From Calditrichia bacterium (lineage in GTDB: Bacteria; Calditrichota; Calditrichia; RBG-13-44-9): a DNA stretch of 21,962 nt. The translations under genes and the position numbers were made by a program. The notes beneath the pieces were generated by a model that was not told the DNA's origin, did not search any database, and worked only from the letters and a program-made list of their open reading frames with translations. Positions 1-7,868 of this stretch are shown piece by piece. Position 1 is the stretch's first letter. Each line of letters opens with the position of its first letter. Where the stretch lies: positions 1 to 21,962 of the forward strand of contig JALXCH010000214.1 of the NCBI GenBank assembly GCA_026991005.1. Direction: 5' to 3'.

Positions 1-30
1 CACTAAAAAGTGTTTCACTATTTAGTGAAA
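1..30. promoter_or_regulatory. Tandem palindromic boxes, probable operator
   Basis: Two 12-bp palindrome-like boxes, CACTAAAAAGTG (1-12) and CACTATTTAGTG (16-27), lie 15 bp apart centre to centre. The second extends to a perfect 8-bp inverted repeat, TTTCACTA/TAGTGAAA (13-30). They end six bases before the -35 box of the ATPase promoter, a usual place for a repressor or activator site. The binding protein is unknown, and the window edge may cut off further boxes. Confidence 0.45.
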
Positions 31-35
31 AATAA

Positions 36-64
36 TTGACACTTAATGATGTACTTTGTATATT
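36..64 (+). promoter_or_regulatory. Sigma70-type promoter for the ATPase gene
   Basis: TTGACA (36-41) and TATATT (59-64) are separated by exactly 17 bases, a near-consensus housekeeping promoter. The start codon follows 30 bases after the -10 box, so the leader is short. The sequence just before the ATG has no strong Shine-Dalgarno motif. Confidence 0.7.
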
Positions 65-94
65 GAATCTGACAATCTGTGAGCAAAAATAGAA

Positions 95-1243
95 ATGAAA
101 AAATCGATTAAGAATCTTGAAAATCCTTTTATTTACGGAAAAGTGGTTACCGGGAAATTTTTTGTCAATCGGGAAAGGGAACGAAGTGATTTGGCGCTGG
201 AAATTGAACAGCACACCAACATGATTCTCTATTCACCCCGGCGGTTTGGGAAAACTTCACTGGTTCAGCAGGTGTTTCTGGATTTGAAGAAAAAAAATAA
301 AAAATTTGCCGGTCTTTATATCGATTTTTACACCATTGCCAGTCGCGAGAAGTTCTTAAAAAAATTAGTGGAAGAGTATAGCAAGCACAGCGGTTTCACT
401 CTGGAAAGACTAATCCGCCAGTTGAAGAAAACGCTTACCGGAGTTGTTCCGGTCATTAGTCTGGATGCGTTGGGTCAACCGCGCCTGGAAATCCAGTTCA
501 CCGCTGCTCACACGGATTTAATCTTCGAGCAGGTGGTCAATCTACCGCAGGAGCTGGCCAGGCAGGGCAATTTGGTAGCAGTGTTCTTTGACGAATTTCA
601 AGAAATAAACCTTTTAAACGGATCACGTTTTCAAAAAGAGTTACGCTCTGTAATTCAGCATCACGATAAAGTGAGTTATATTTTCAGTGGTTCCAAACAT
701 CATCTTTTTGAAACACTTTTCGAAAGGCCTGAAGAACCGCTCTACCGCATCGGCAAGCGGATGGATTTGCAAAAAATTCCGGAAGAACAGTACCTCCCTT
801 TCTTGGCTCATCATTTAAAGAAAGTCAATTCAAAATTTGTGATTGACCATGCGCGCAGAATTTACTCTATTGCCAATGGGATTCCCTATTACGTTCAGAT
901 GCTCGCGCACGAAGTTTTTAATTTATCTCTTTTAAGAGAGGATAGCGATCCGGACACGCTTCTGGCAATGGCTACCAATAGAATCCTGGAGAACAAACAG
1001 GATGAATTCGCCTTTGTGCTGGAGCATTTGAATCGCTCCGAGCGACTGGTATTGGATATTCTGGTTCATAATGGTGGCGAAAATTTGTTCAAGAAGGAGA
1101 TTCTGACCAATTACGGTCTGGCTCCTTCCACCTTGAGAAAAGCATTACAGACACTGCAAAAGAAAGGAATTCTATTCCGGGAGGGAAAAGCGTACTTTTT
1201 CCAGGATGTGTTTTTCGAACGATGGCTCAAACGTGTGCTGTGA
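95..1243 (+). CDS. STAND/AAA-type ATPase with C-terminal winged helix (archaeal-ATPase family)
   Basis: A 382-residue ATP-binding protein of the archaeal-ATPase/STAND type. Residues 9-30 carry the family's N-terminal NPF..F..RE signature. Walker A is SPRRFGKTS (about 47-55), Walker B is VFFDEFQE (about 163-170), and a sensor-1-like FSGSKHH sits near 197-203. The C-terminal ~70 residues (LNRSERLVLDIL... to the end) look like a winged helix-turn-helix. Family members are NTP-driven switches, often lineage-expanded and linked to mobile or defence-like islands; their substrates are mostly unknown. The gene stands alone behind its own promoter. It is more AT-rich than the respiratory genes and sits next to decayed elements, which suggests accessory DNA. 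Function beyond ATP binding is not claimed. Confidence 0.8.
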   Translation: MKKSIKNLENPFIYGKVVTGKFFVNRERERSDLALEIEQHTNMILYSPRRFGKTSLVQQVFLDLKKKNKKFAGLYIDFYTIASREKFLKKLVEEYSKHSGFTLERLIRQLKKTLTGVVPVISLDALGQPRLEIQFTAAHTDLIFEQVVNLPQELARQGNLVAVFFDEFQEINLLNGSRFQKELRSVIQHHDKVSYIFSGSKHHLFETLFERPEEPLYRIGKRMDLQKIPEEQYLPFLAHHLKKVNSKFVIDHARRIYSIANGIPYYVQMLAHEVFNLSLLREDSDPDTLLAMATNRILENKQDEFAFVLEHLNRSERLVLDILVHNGGENLFKKEILTNYGLAPSTLRKALQTLQKKGILFREGKAYFFQDVFFERWLKRVL

Positions 1244-1553
1244 ATTCCACACAATTTCCCTTTGTAATTTGAATTTGCTTTACAACTGAAAACACAAATC
1301 CCAAAACGCAATCCCAATAATACCAAAATCCAAATCACAAATCACAAATCCCAATAATTAAATTTCTTTGATGAATCGTTTGACTCAGTCATTTTCTTCA
1401 AAGATTTCTGTAATAAATATTTCAGAAATTCCCGATGCATAATTAAAAAGTTGAAATAAAAAACCTCCTCAGGTTAAATTTTATGTGAGAACAAAACCTG
1501 AGGAGGAAAACTAATACTGAAAACTAAATTAAAAGATTTTTTTCATTTTTGCA
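1244..1553. other. Non-coding AT-rich region with short-word repeats
   Basis: No credible gene. At 1291-1360 the words CAAATCCCAA, CCAAAATCC and ACAAATC recur with slight variation. The same word family appears at 8510-8660 inside the respiratory cluster. The rest is AT-rich and holds one strong inverted repeat, listed separately. Confidence 0.5.
1464..1506 (-). terminator. 12-bp perfect inverted repeat, possible terminator on minus strand
   Basis: CCTCCTCAGGTT (1464-1475) pairs perfectly with AACCTGAGGAGG (1495-1506) around a 19-base loop. Read on the minus strand, the stem is followed by TTTTTTATTT, as in an intrinsic terminator. No intact minus-strand gene lies just to its right, so it may be a relic of a lost gene or the end structure of a mobile element. 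The arms contain AGGAGG, so the stem could also mask a ribosome-binding site in a transcript. Confidence 0.4.
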
Positions 1554-2150
1554 AGTCTTTTGGTCTGGATTCGGGCACACGAGCACTTAATACCTCGGCA
1601 AATCATATTAAGCCGAATCATTTTCTGTACTGGTTTTTGTTTTTCAGTGCTGTTAAAGGTAACCGGAGTCTGTTGCAGAGTGACCAATGGGGGCGATTAG
1701 AAGGGGTTAAGCGCTTGTTTCAGTTGAATCGATTTCGCAATTCCTGCTATCGACACACTGTATTTTCCCATAGGGGTCCTGCGGAAGTGATACCCTTGTT
1801 ACTGAATGTTTGAAGGATATTGGCAGTAACGATTTGCGGAAAATAAACTACCATGTTGCGGCTCAACTTATGTTGAATTCTCAGGTGAATACCAAGAAAT
1901 ATCATTTAGAAAATGAAGTAGTGTATTGAAACAAGTTATTAATTCAGATTTTAGCTGTGGGTTTGTTAATGCTGTTTCGACGAGAGAATGGTTATCAACT
2001 CTCTCGTTTATACTGTTCTGTAAAGTTGACTCTACGGTTTGTGGGAGAGGTTTTATTTGAGAGCAACTTCTATATAGGAGTCCATTGGTCTGATACAGAA
2101 CCGTATCGGATTAGAAAGCTAATAGGCCCGAATCCAGACATCAAAAGACC
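1554..2150. mobile_element. Decayed element bounded by imperfect terminal inverted repeats
   Basis: The left end 1554-1576 (AGTCTTTTG then GTCTGGATTCGGGC) matches the reverse complement of 2126-2150 (GGTCTTTTG, two extra bases AT, then GTCTGGATTCGGGC). That is 22 matching positions with one mismatch and one 2-base indel. The ~600 bp between has no intact gene. Open stretches near 1600-1795 (ending LLLNV-stop) and 1957-2157 could be remnants of a transposase, but I recognise no DDE motif. No target-site duplication is evident. It could be a MITE or a decayed insertion sequence. Confidence 0.45.
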
Positions 2151-2234
2151 ACCTTAACCAAAGGGTATCACTCTTTGGATGGGGGATTTTTGCCCCTTTT
2201 GGCTTTGAAGTAAATAAGTTGTCTGAAACATAGA

Positions 2235-2259
2235 AATTCTCTTATTATAATAGAGAATT
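2235..2259. other. Hairpin upstream of broken hydrolase
   Basis: AATTCTCT (2235-2242) and AGAGAATT (2252-2259) form a perfect 8-bp inverted repeat with a 9-base AT-only loop, 25 bp before the hydrolase start. It may be an operator or a leader hairpin of the once-intact gene. There is no T-tract. Confidence 0.3.
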
Positions 2260-2284
2260 AAGCATAGCATCGGGAATTTCTGAA

Positions 2285-3025
2285 GTGGAGTCGGTAACTT
2301 GGGAATACATTGCAACAGGAGGGGGAGAGGAGACGGTGCTCTTTTTACATGGCATGACTGGCGCTAATGATATCTGGTGGCAACAGATTGAGGCATTAAA
2401 GGAACACCGTCGTGTTATCTCCGTTACCTATCCGCCTGTGCGAAGTCTGGAAAAGCTGGCAAAAGGTGTTTTATCTATCCTGGAAAATGAAAAGGTAGAA
2501 AACGCCAATATCGTGGGTACTTCTCTTGGTGGATATTTCACTCAACATTTAATAACCCGATATCCTGAACGAGTTCGCCGGGCTGTCCTATCCAATACTT
2601 TTCCACCCAATAACCTGATTGCTGAGAAGAAGTGTACCATAGGAAAAATACTCCCTTATCTGCCTGAATGGCTGCTGCTATCTGTATTTCGCAGTAATTT
2701 TCTGCGAACTATCTATCCGACCTCTGGCGGCGAGGAGTTGACCATAGCCTTTTTGAATGAACTGAGTAATGGGCGGATGAGTTAAGCTCAGTTGGCGGCG
2801 CGGTTTTATTGTGTGATTGAGAAATTTCCCGCACCTGTTCTGGATATTCCCTAAATGATTTGAATCGGAAAAAGATCCTTTGGTGGAGTTGACGCTTCGG
2901 AAGCAGTTGAAAAAACCTATCCGGAGGCGATAGTGCATACTTTCTCTAATGCAGGGCATTTTCCTTATCTTAATCGTGCAAAAAAGTACACCCAACTGCT
3001 GGTTGATTTTCTGGGTAAGCCCTGA
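2285..3025 (+). pseudogene. Broken alpha/beta hydrolase
   Basis: The open part (2285-2785, GTG start, 166 residues) is the N-terminal two-thirds of an alpha/beta-fold hydrolase. It has the oxyanion-hole motif LHGMTG (about 21-26) and the nucleophile elbow GTSLGG with Ser near 80. Homology-like sequence continues past the TAA at 2783: AQLAARF..CVIEKFPAPVLDIP in the same frame, then ESEKDPLVELTLRKQLKK in a shifted frame from 2862, then VEKTYPEAIVHTFSNAGHFPYLNRAKKYTQLLVDFLGKP back in the original frame to TGA 3023-3025. So there are in-frame stops at 2783, 2852 and 2861 and two compensating frameshifts, the second in a run of six A at about 2909. The acid (D in EKDP) and the His (AGHFPY) survive, so decay looks recent. 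Sequencing error could explain one lesion, but hardly all of them. Confidence 0.8.
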
Positions 3026-3145
3026 GATTTTATTGAAGATTTTCTGAGTAAAATTCATTTATAAAAATGAAAAATGGAAAAGCAGACAAATTTACTACAT
3101 GAACCAGGATTGTCGCTTTTACCGCCCTCAGATTATATAATAAAG

Positions 3146-3177
3146 TGCAGGAGGAAATCGGTTTTAATTCTCCTGCA
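3146..3177 (-). terminator. Stem-loop at the end of the ferritin-like gene
   Basis: TGCAGGAG (3146-3153) and CTCCTGCA (3170-3177) form a perfect 8-bp stem with a 16-base loop. On the minus strand it overlaps the last codons of the ferritin-like gene and is followed by ACTTTATTATAT, a weak T-rich tail. It may be an imperfect intrinsic terminator. Confidence 0.4.
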
Positions 3178-3637
3178 TGTATTTATCCGCGTACTGCTTT
3201 TCCAGCTCATGTTTGTGATGCAAGGCATCATCGGCCAGAGCACGGAAAAACTCTTTTACTCTGGGAGATTTACAGATGTTTTCCAGATAGCGAAATGTTT
3301 CAATCGCTGTTTTTTCGCGTTTCATGGCAATTTGCAGCGCTTCTTCATAGGTCATATTTTCGTGGGGACGGGTGTTCACGAAATAATCGCTTAACTTTAA
3401 ATCCACCGATTTTTCGGCGATATCTTTGAACTCTTGATTGTGTTCCAGGGAAAGCAAAATCGCCTTATGTTTTTGCTCCCCTTTTGCCAATTCCAGCAAT
3501 GCTTCTCGAATGGCAGGATTCTTCACTTTTTCTGCCCAGTTTTTATAGAAATAATAGCTGTCTTCGATGATGGCCAGAGCAAAGCTAATAATAGATTCCA
3601 CCGATTTCAGATGCAGATGGTCTTTTTCCCGGGACAT
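3164..3637 (-). CDS. Ferritin-like diiron (rubrerythrin-type) protein with a variant metal ligand
   Basis: 157 residues, all helical in character, of the ferritin-like/rubrerythrin superfamily without a rubredoxin domain. Ligand positions appear at E25 (IIEDSYYFY), E54xxH57 (GEQKH), E108 (KREKTAIETF) and D137xxH140 (DDALHH). The last is DxxH where the family normally has ExxH. Start chosen at ATG 3637 behind an excellent GAGGAGG. It lies 100 bp downstream of the respiratory cluster on the same strand, so read-through is possible. It resembles the gene at 17120-17572 (shared KREK.AIE/QREIKSME and LK..DY segments), which flanks the other end of the cluster. Likely roles are peroxide or O2 detoxification or iron handling, inferred from the family. 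The Asp substitution could alter the diiron site. Confidence 0.75.
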   Translation of the reverse strand: MSREKDHLHLKSVESIISFALAIIEDSYYFYKNWAEKVKNPAIREALLELAKGEQKHKAILLSLEHNQEFKDIAEKSVDLKLSDYFVNTRPHENMTYEEALQIAMKREKTAIETFRYLENICKSPRVKEFFRALADDALHHKHELEKQYADKYMQEN

Positions 3638-3677
3638 AGAGGGCCTCCTCGTTGAATGAACTTTCTCAAATTTTTCA

Positions 3678-3690
3678 CCCAGATTCTGGG
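3678..3690. other. Small hairpin between respiratory cluster and ferritin-like gene
   Basis: CCCAG-ATT-CTGGG with an outer AAATTT pair lies in the 100-bp gap after the last respiratory gene. There is no clean T-tract on the minus strand, so it is a weak candidate for a terminator or processing site. Confidence 0.25.
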
Positions 3691-3737
3691 AAATTTATCG
3701 CGTAGACACAGCCGTTGGCTTCCGCTGCCGTAAGTTT

Positions 3738-5543
3738 TTATGCTTTGTCAGATTCGGCAGAGCGCTTGAGCTCTCCGGTTAGGTACCGGTGCACAAAATA
3801 CGAAGCTTTTTTCCCATCCGCAATAGCGCTGATGGCATCTTCCGGACCGCGCTCGCAATCACCTCCGGCGAATACTCCTGGAACGTTGGTTTCCAGGGTG
3901 TCGGGATTTACCTCGAAGGTTCCCCAGCGGGTCACTTTGATTTCCAGTTCCTGCGCCATGCTGCTGTCCACCTTCTGACCAATGGCCATGATGCAGGTAT
4001 CCGCCTCGATGGTGAAATTGGAGCCTTCGATGGGTACGGGTCGGCGCCGACCGCTGGCATCGGGTTCACCCAGCTGCATGCGCAGGCACTCAATGGCCAG
4101 CCGCTGCCCTTTCTGGCTGATTTTGATGGGTGTAACCAGAAACTGGAACTGTACGCCTTCTTCCTTAGCTTCTTCGATTTCCTCCCGATTGGCGGGCATT
4201 TCTGCCTCGGTACGGCGATAGAGAACGAATACTTCTTTCGCTCCCAGACGCACGGAGGAGCGGCACACATCCATGGCGGTGTTACCGCCGCCTACCACTA
4301 CCACCCGCTCGCCCAGGTCGGGTCGTTCGCCTTCGGCGATGCGATCCAGAAAATCTACCCCCACCAGCACCCCGGGCGTGTCCATCCCCTCGATGGGCAT
4401 CTGGGTACCTTTTTGCGCTCCCACAGAAATGAATACCGCATCGTACTGCTCCCGCAGCTCTTTCAGGCTGACATCCTTTCCCACATCCACCCCGAACTTT
4501 ACCTCCACTCCGGTATCCAGAATGGTTTGAATCTCGCGATCCAGCACTGCTTTGGGCAGGCGGTACTCGGGAATACCGTAGCGCAGCATGCCACCCAGGT
4601 AGTTGTGTTTCTCGAACACCGTCACCCGATGCCCGTAATTGCGCAGGTAGTACGCGGCGGTTAGTCCGGAGGGACCGCCTCCCACAATGGCGACCTGCTT
4701 GCCGGTATCGGGCAATTCTTTACCAATGCCCAGCACCCGGTACTTCTGCTCCACGGTTTTATCGGTGATGTAGCGCTTCAGGAAACGGATGGCGATGGGT
4801 TCGCCATTGTGCCCCAGGGCGCACACATCCTGGCAGCGAGCGGTGCAAATACGGCCACAGGATTCCGGGAAAGGGTTGGTGTCATAAAGAATTTCCAGTC
4901 CCTCCTCCAGCCGACCTTCCCGAATGCTGCGAATGTACTCGGGGATGTCCATGTGGGTAGGGCAGGCCGCCACGCAAATGCCGCACTCCAGGCAGCGGCT
5001 GGCCTCGTCGATGGCCATCTCGTCGGTAAATCCCAGGGCCATTTCCTCAAACGTATGCTTGCGCTTTTCGGGCTCCATTACCGGCATCTCGGTGAGTTCC
5101 GGGTCTAACAGCCAGGCTTCTTCGGTGCGCCGGTAGCCTTTTTCGTCATCCTTCCACGCTTTGTCTTCCACCCCCGGCTGGAAGCGCCATTCCTCGGGAT
5201 TGGTGGTAACCCAGATGTAATCGTTGGACATACCCAGCGAGCCGGTGGGACACACATCCACGCACAGGGCGCACCAGCAGCAACGACCGTAGTCAATCAG
5301 GGGACGCAGCCCGCTGTCGCCGTTTTTGGGCTCCAGTCCCGCCACCTCCACCATGTCGATGGCTTCGTTCTGGCAGATTTCCTCGCAGGTGCCGCAGCCA
5401 ATGCATTTCTCGATGTCGTTCACGTGGAAACCGCGGTAGCGCGGCGCACCCTCGCGCTCGGTCACCGGTTTATTTATGGTAAACGGTTTATCTAACGCCC
5501 GTTTCCAGGCGTAAAAAGGGGAGATTAAATCGCGTAAACTCAT
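3738..5543 (-). CDS. MbxN/NuoI-like ferredoxin subunit fused to GltD/NfnB-like FAD-NAD(P) oxidoreductase
   Basis: A 601-residue fusion. Residues 40-105 are a NuoI/MbxN-type 2x[4Fe-4S] ferredoxin: C47, C50, C53, C57 and C88, C91, C94, C98. From about 165 it becomes glutamate-synthase-beta/NfnB-like: CLECGICVAAC (C174-C184) and CGRICTARCQDVC (C219-C231), which should hold two more clusters. Then follow FAD motif VGGGPSG (267-273) with GGMLRYGIPEYRLP, NAD(P) motif VGGGNTA (397-403) with YRRTEAEMPA, and the C-terminal FAGGD (538-542). The arginines in YRRT favour NADPH, though this is not decisive. The protein should exchange electrons between NAD(P)H and, through the NuoI-like part, the J/L core. 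It is the last cluster gene. Start ATG 5543 has GAGG seven bases upstream. In archaeal Mbx the N subunit is a stand-alone ferredoxin-type protein. Domain identity is sure; direction of electron flow is inferred. Confidence 0.9.
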   Translation of the reverse strand: MSLRDLISPFYAWKRALDKPFTINKPVTEREGAPRYRGFHVNDIEKCIGCGTCEEICQNEAIDMVEVAGLEPKNGDSGLRPLIDYGRCCWCALCVDVCPTGSLGMSNDYIWVTTNPEEWRFQPGVEDKAWKDDEKGYRRTEEAWLLDPELTEMPVMEPEKRKHTFEEMALGFTDEMAIDEASRCLECGICVAACPTHMDIPEYIRSIREGRLEEGLEILYDTNPFPESCGRICTARCQDVCALGHNGEPIAIRFLKRYITDKTVEQKYRVLGIGKELPDTGKQVAIVGGGPSGLTAAYYLRNYGHRVTVFEKHNYLGGMLRYGIPEYRLPKAVLDREIQTILDTGVEVKFGVDVGKDVSLKELREQYDAVFISVGAQKGTQMPIEGMDTPGVLVGVDFLDRIAEGERPDLGERVVVVGGGNTAMDVCRSSVRLGAKEVFVLYRRTEAEMPANREEIEEAKEEGVQFQFLVTPIKISQKGQRLAIECLRMQLGEPDASGRRRPVPIEGSNFTIEADTCIMAIGQKVDSSMAQELEIKVTRWGTFEVNPDTLETNVPGVFAGGDCERGPEDAISAIADGKKASYFVHRYLTGELKRSAESDKA

Positions 5544-6047
5544 CTTATTGCCTCATTCTTTTTTCTGACGAGATAAACAGGTGATTTTGTGAACCACGAA
5601 TCACACGAATAAACACGAATGATGTTATATCAATGTTTTTTAAAAATTCCCCTAAAAACAGGGAAAAACAAAATATCCAAAATAATAAGTTTAAATGTCT
5701 ATTTAACGATTGTCTTTTCATGTTTAATTCTTTAGCTCAGAATTTTTCATTTCTTTTTACCCGTTCATTATCTCAAAAAAATCCGTTTGAAATAATTGTG
5801 CTCAATTTCTTCTTCCGTTCAGTTAAAATGTGTCGCTCTTTCAGAGCTCTATTTTTAGAAGAACATTCTCTATCCCAGGGCTTCGCCCTGGGTTACCAGT
5901 GTGTGAGTGCTTCGCACTCATTTTTTTACTCTATAAACTCTATTAACCTTATTAACCCTATTAGCCCTATTTACCCAAGGATTTTTTCAGTGTCTTCTGT
6001 GTCCTCTGTGGTTCAATCAATTCAAAATTCTTAATTAAATCCCCATG
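5544..6047. other. Non-coding, repeat-derived spacer between L and N genes
   Basis: A 500-bp gap inside the cluster with no credible gene. Almost all of it is copy A of the duplicated element described separately. It carries the ACCACGAAT.ACACGAAT word (about 5590), two GCTTCGC hairpins and the word GTGTCCTCTGTGGTTCAAT (about 5999). Confidence 0.6.
5589..6034. repeat. Intergenic repeat element, copy A
   Basis: Aligns along its length with 9629-10100 (copy B). Both begin with AACCACGAAT.ACACGAAT, share a strongly conserved core (here 5734-5921, CAGAATTTTTCATT to CTTCGCACTCA), a T/C-rich CCCTATT-type stretch, and end with GTGTCCTCT.TGGTT then AAT.AATTCAAAATT. The core is over 85 percent identical by eye. 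Perfect hairpins are CCCAGGGCTTCGCCCTGGG (5874-5892) and TGAGTGCTTCGCACTCA (5904-5920). Open frames here are not kept in copy B, so it is non-coding. Confidence 0.75.
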
Positions 6048-7325
6048 TTACCGTTCAATCTCCGGGGGGCAGGTTTGCAGGGAGACCATCAGCGGGGCCA
6101 CATCGGCGACGCTGACACCTACCGCCAGTTGTTCCAGCAATGCCATGGCATGGGTGTAACTGGCACCCCGCACGTGCACCCGCCGGGGATATTCGCTTCC
6201 GTCGGAAACTACGTAATATCCCATCTCCCCGCGACCGGATTCCGCCCGTACGTAGGTCTCGCCCGGGGGAATCTTCCAGTGCAGAGGATTGGGCAGTTTG
6301 TACCGCACTGCACCACCGGGCATCTTCTTCAAAATCTGGCGAATCAGGTCAATGGACATCAGGATTTCTTCCTTGCGCAGCAGGGTGCGCTCGTACACAT
6401 CGGATGCGCTGCCCAGAATCATCTGAAAATCCAATTGGTCGTACACCAGGTAGGGATTGTTCTTACGCACATCCAGCGGCACACCGGCTGCCCGAGCAGT
6501 GGTGCCGGTAATCCCGAACGGCTCTACCCATTCCGGAGGAATGTAACCCAATCCCTGGGTACGCAACTTGAACACCGAATTATGAAACATCACCCGTTCG
6601 ATATCCAGAATGAGTTTTTCCAACTTCTTCAACACCGCTTCTACCCGTTGCGGGAAGCCTTCCGGGAAGTCCTGGCGCACACCGCCGGGAATGATGTACA
6701 TGTGGTACACCCGTCCGCCGGTAAGTTCTTCGAACAAATCCAGCACATAATCGCGGTGTGCCACACCCCACTGCCCGATGGTGCCCAGTCCCGTGGAACC
6801 CGCCTGTCCGCCCAGCCCCATGGTGAGCGAGGCTACGCGCATCAGTTCCAGTACGAAAGTGCGAATCCACTGCCCGCGCTCCGGCACCTCAATGCCCGCC
6901 AGTTCCTCCACAGCCGTAGCAAACAGGTACTCATTGTAATCCGGTTCCGGCACGCAGATACGGCACACGATGGGGAAGCACTGAATATACTTGCGTCGCT
7001 CCATCAGCTTCTCGAATCCGCGGTGCAGGTAACCCACATGGGTACGGCACTGGCGCACGATGTCCCCTTCCAGCGTTAGCTCCAGCGCCATGTTACCGGT
7101 GACGCCGGGATGCTGCGGTCCCTGCCAGATTTTCACATAGCGCCCGCTGCTCAAATCGAACTGCGGCTCCTGCGCCCAGAACGGCTCCCAGGTGTTCAGG
7201 GGATGCTCGGTCTCCGGCATCAGGTGCGGGTGCTTGCGTGCTTGGCCGTTCCCGGAATCCACCCGGCGGTATTCCCCATTATTTTCTATCGTAACGGTTG
7301 TCCCGGACAATTCGTTTGATTTCAT
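6048..7325 (-). CDS. mbxL: MbxL-like large subunit (NuoD / group-4 [NiFe]-hydrogenase large-subunit family)
   Basis: A 425-residue catalytic-core subunit. Family landmarks: WQGPQHPGVTGN (about 67-78), THVGYLHRGFEKLME (95-109), IIPGGVRQDFP (211-221), and the C terminus DVAPLMVSLQTCPPEIER. In NiFe hydrogenases the metal is held by two CxxC motifs. Here the first is present (C121-x-x-C124 in VCRICVP). The last reads TCPPEIER, where hydrogenases have PCxxCxDR, so C419 is kept and the second Cys is Glu422. Three of four ligands remain, unlike both hydrogenases (four) and complex I NuoD (none). This fits an Mbx/Mbs-type enzyme rather than H2 evolution. ATG 7325 has GAGG six bases upstream and overlaps the K gene by 47 bp. 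It probably forms the quinone-like cavity region with J. Confidence 0.88.
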   Translation of the reverse strand: MKSNELSGTTVTIENNGEYRRVDSGNGQARKHPHLMPETEHPLNTWEPFWAQEPQFDLSSGRYVKIWQGPQHPGVTGNMALELTLEGDIVRQCRTHVGYLHRGFEKLMERRKYIQCFPIVCRICVPEPDYNEYLFATAVEELAGIEVPERGQWIRTFVLELMRVASLTMGLGGQAGSTGLGTIGQWGVAHRDYVLDLFEELTGGRVYHMYIIPGGVRQDFPEGFPQRVEAVLKKLEKLILDIERVMFHNSVFKLRTQGLGYIPPEWVEPFGITGTTARAAGVPLDVRKNNPYLVYDQLDFQMILGSASDVYERTLLRKEEILMSIDLIRQILKKMPGGAVRYKLPNPLHWKIPPGETYVRAESGRGEMGYYVVSDGSEYPRRVHVRGASYTHAMALLEQLAVGVSVADVAPLMVSLQTCPPEIER

Positions 7326-7863
7326 ACTTAACCTCGGTTTCTAATGGATACAGTTTCTTTTCCATTTGCTCTTTAGGATCCAGCGAATAGCGTCCCTCGC
7401 GGGGAAAGTAGGTCTCTTCGGCGTACTTTTTGGTATCGAACTCCTTGCGCATGGGCGGAATATTGTCCCAGCCTTCCAGAATCATCGGTTCGTTTACCCG
7501 GGGACTGCCGGGAAAGTCGATGCCGAACATCTCCTTCAGTTCCCGCTGGTACACTTGCGCCGCTGCCCACAGGTGGTGGATGCTGTCCATCACCGGATTA
7601 TCGCGTTCCAGCTCCACCCGCACCCCGATATCGGTATGGGTGCGGTAATTGTGCAGCAGGTAGGTGAGTTGAAACACATTCCGCTCGATGTAATCCACCG
7701 CCGAAATCATAACCAGATGGCGGTACCCCAGATAATCCCGCAGATAAGTCACCACTTCCACCGCTTCCCTTTTTTCCACCGTCACAAAAGCCAGATTGGG
7801 GCGCTGCAGGTGCCTCTGGCTAAGGGTGAATCGTTCCGATAGCTGTTGTAAAATCTCTTCCAT
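7279..7863 (-). CDS. mbxK: MbxK-like subunit (NuoC, 30-kDa family)
   Basis: About 194 residues with the complex I 30-kDa fold signature: HLVMISAVDYIER, FQLTYLLHNYRTHTDIGVRVEL, then the hallmark ELKEMFGIDFPGSPRVNEPMILEGWDNIPPMRKEF. This peripheral-arm subunit scaffolds J and L and holds no cofactor. I use ATG at 7863, five bases after the stop of J. An in-frame TTG at 7875 would add four residues and overlap J by 7 bp. Neither has a convincing Shine-Dalgarno site, so translation is probably coupled to J. The 3' end overlaps the L gene by 47 bp. Confidence 0.87.
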   Translation of the reverse strand: MEEILQQLSERFTLSQRHLQRPNLAFVTVEKREAVEVVTYLRDYLGYRHLVMISAVDYIERNVFQLTYLLHNYRTHTDIGVRVELERDNPVMDSIHHLWAAAQVYQRELKEMFGIDFPGSPRVNEPMILEGWDNIPPMRKEFDTKKYAEETYFPREGRYSLDPKEQMEKKLYPLETEVKYEIKRIVRDNRYDRK

Positions 7864-7868
7864 AGTGT

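Noticed and set aside
1291..1360. CRISPR-like array
   Set aside because: Words are short and imperfect, with no constant spacer length and no cas genes.
1957..2157. 66-codon open frame as a small gene
   Set aside because: Its end includes the terminal inverted repeat. No ribosome-binding site or family match; more likely a remnant inside the element.
5633..6034. 133-codon plus-strand open frame in the L-N gap
   Set aside because: It covers repeat copy A, and the frame is not preserved in copy B. Low-complexity translation.
6048..7325. Reading the large subunit as a H2-evolving [NiFe] hydrogenase
   Set aside because: The C-terminal CxxC is CxxE, and the NuoB-like partner has only three cluster cysteines. 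No hydrogenase maturation genes (hyp) or C-terminal processing extension are visible.
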